A stretch of 12,686 bases of DNA from UMGS1279 sp045577495 (lineage in GTDB: Bacteria; Bacillota; Clostridia; Oscillospirales; Acutalibacteraceae). The DNA lies in assembly GCA_045577495.1 (NCBI GenBank), contig JAZNIK010000042.1, positions 1-12,686 of the forward strand, in the 5' to 3' direction. Shown piece by piece: positions 12,649-12,686 of the stretch (positions within the stretch are counted from its first letter, which is position 1; each line of letters starts with the position of its first letter). The notes under the pieces were generated by a model that saw only the letters and a program-made list of their open reading frames with translations, was not told the DNA's origin and did no database searches. The position numbers and the translations under genes are program-made.

Positions 12649-12686
12649 AAAAATCCGCCGATTTTCATCAGCGGATTTTTGATTTT
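12643..12686. repeat. 16-bp perfect inverted repeat ending at the window edge
   Basis: AAAATCAAAAATCCGC (12643-12658) pairs without mismatch with GCGGATTTTTGATTTT (12671-12686) around a 12-nt loop. The right arm reaches the last base, so the stem may be longer. With its T-rich right side it could terminate transcription entering from either direction, or be one end of a repeat unit. Confidence 0.75.

Larger units (their letters stand above)
12406..12686. other. Gene-free right edge rich in repeats
   Basis: No reading frame of credible length or with a ribosome site is present. The stretch is AT-rich and built from short repeated words: AATAATGGAAAAT occurs at 12441-12453 and again at 12635-12647, and forms of ATTATTCA/TGAATAAT recur in both directions. 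A short palindrome, TGCCGA-AA-TCGGCA (12541-12554), is followed by a T-rich run. Two longer inverted repeats are listed separately. It resembles a small non-autonomous mobile repeat or intergenic repeat cluster; the end of the window cuts it. Confidence 0.6.

Noticed and set aside
12435..12686. CRISPR array
   Set aside because: The repeats are few, unequal in spacing and mostly inverted, without the regular repeat-spacer rhythm, and no cas gene is nearby.

Overview
The window looks like chromosomal DNA of a low-GC, Gram-positive, endospore-forming anaerobe of the class Clostridia, probably near the Oscillospirales/ruminococcal groups. The pointers are an intact spoVT, a sortase-type cell-wall sorting signal, meso-diaminopimelate dehydrogenase, a feoA-feoB locus followed by the small Cys-rich FeoB-associated protein, strong AGGAG-type ribosome sites and AT-rich spacers. 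This placement is inferred from gene content; no marker gene fixes the genus.

Left part (1-2600). The window opens in the last 55 codons of a surface protein ending in an SPQTG sorting signal. Its stop overlaps the start of a sortase-fold membrane protein in which all three catalytic positions (His, Cys, Arg) appear to be replaced. A 384-bp stretch without a gene follows, holding two related hairpins, the second terminator-like. Next comes a broken spoVT copy: 34 intact N-terminal residues, then unrelated sequence. A small two-helix membrane protein with a PH-like tail lies on the minus strand, and then the intact spoVT on the plus strand. The latter two are divergent, with a housekeeping-type promoter for one and a sigma-G-like promoter for spoVT. 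A nested inverted repeat closes the region.

Middle part (2600-7760). A minus-strand FAD oxidoreductase with a C-terminal Rieske domain is divergent from ddh, which makes the peptidoglycan/lysine precursor meso-diaminopimelate and has its own promoter and terminator. The ferrous-iron uptake locus follows: promoter, two operator-like dyads, feoA, a weak attenuator hairpin, a third dyad, feoB and a 51-aa FeoB-associated protein. The dyads share GTTAGCA-nn-TGCTAAC, which suggests control by a DtxR/MntR-like metalloregulator rather than Fur.

Right part (7760-12686, all minus strand). One likely transcript starts at a promoter near 11290 and encodes a MATE exporter, an OPA/GlpT-like MFS transporter, an unrecognised 58-aa protein and the tRNA methyltransferase TrmO. 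A membrane-anchored glycerophosphodiester phosphodiesterase upstream has its own promoter. The last 250 bp are non-coding and dense in inverted and direct repeats.

The items most worth a second look are the apparently catalytically dead sortase beside its SPQTG protein, the truncated spoVT that keeps an identical protein sequence through 20 synonymous codon changes, the three-operator plus attenuator layout of feoA-feoB, and the repeat-dense right edge.
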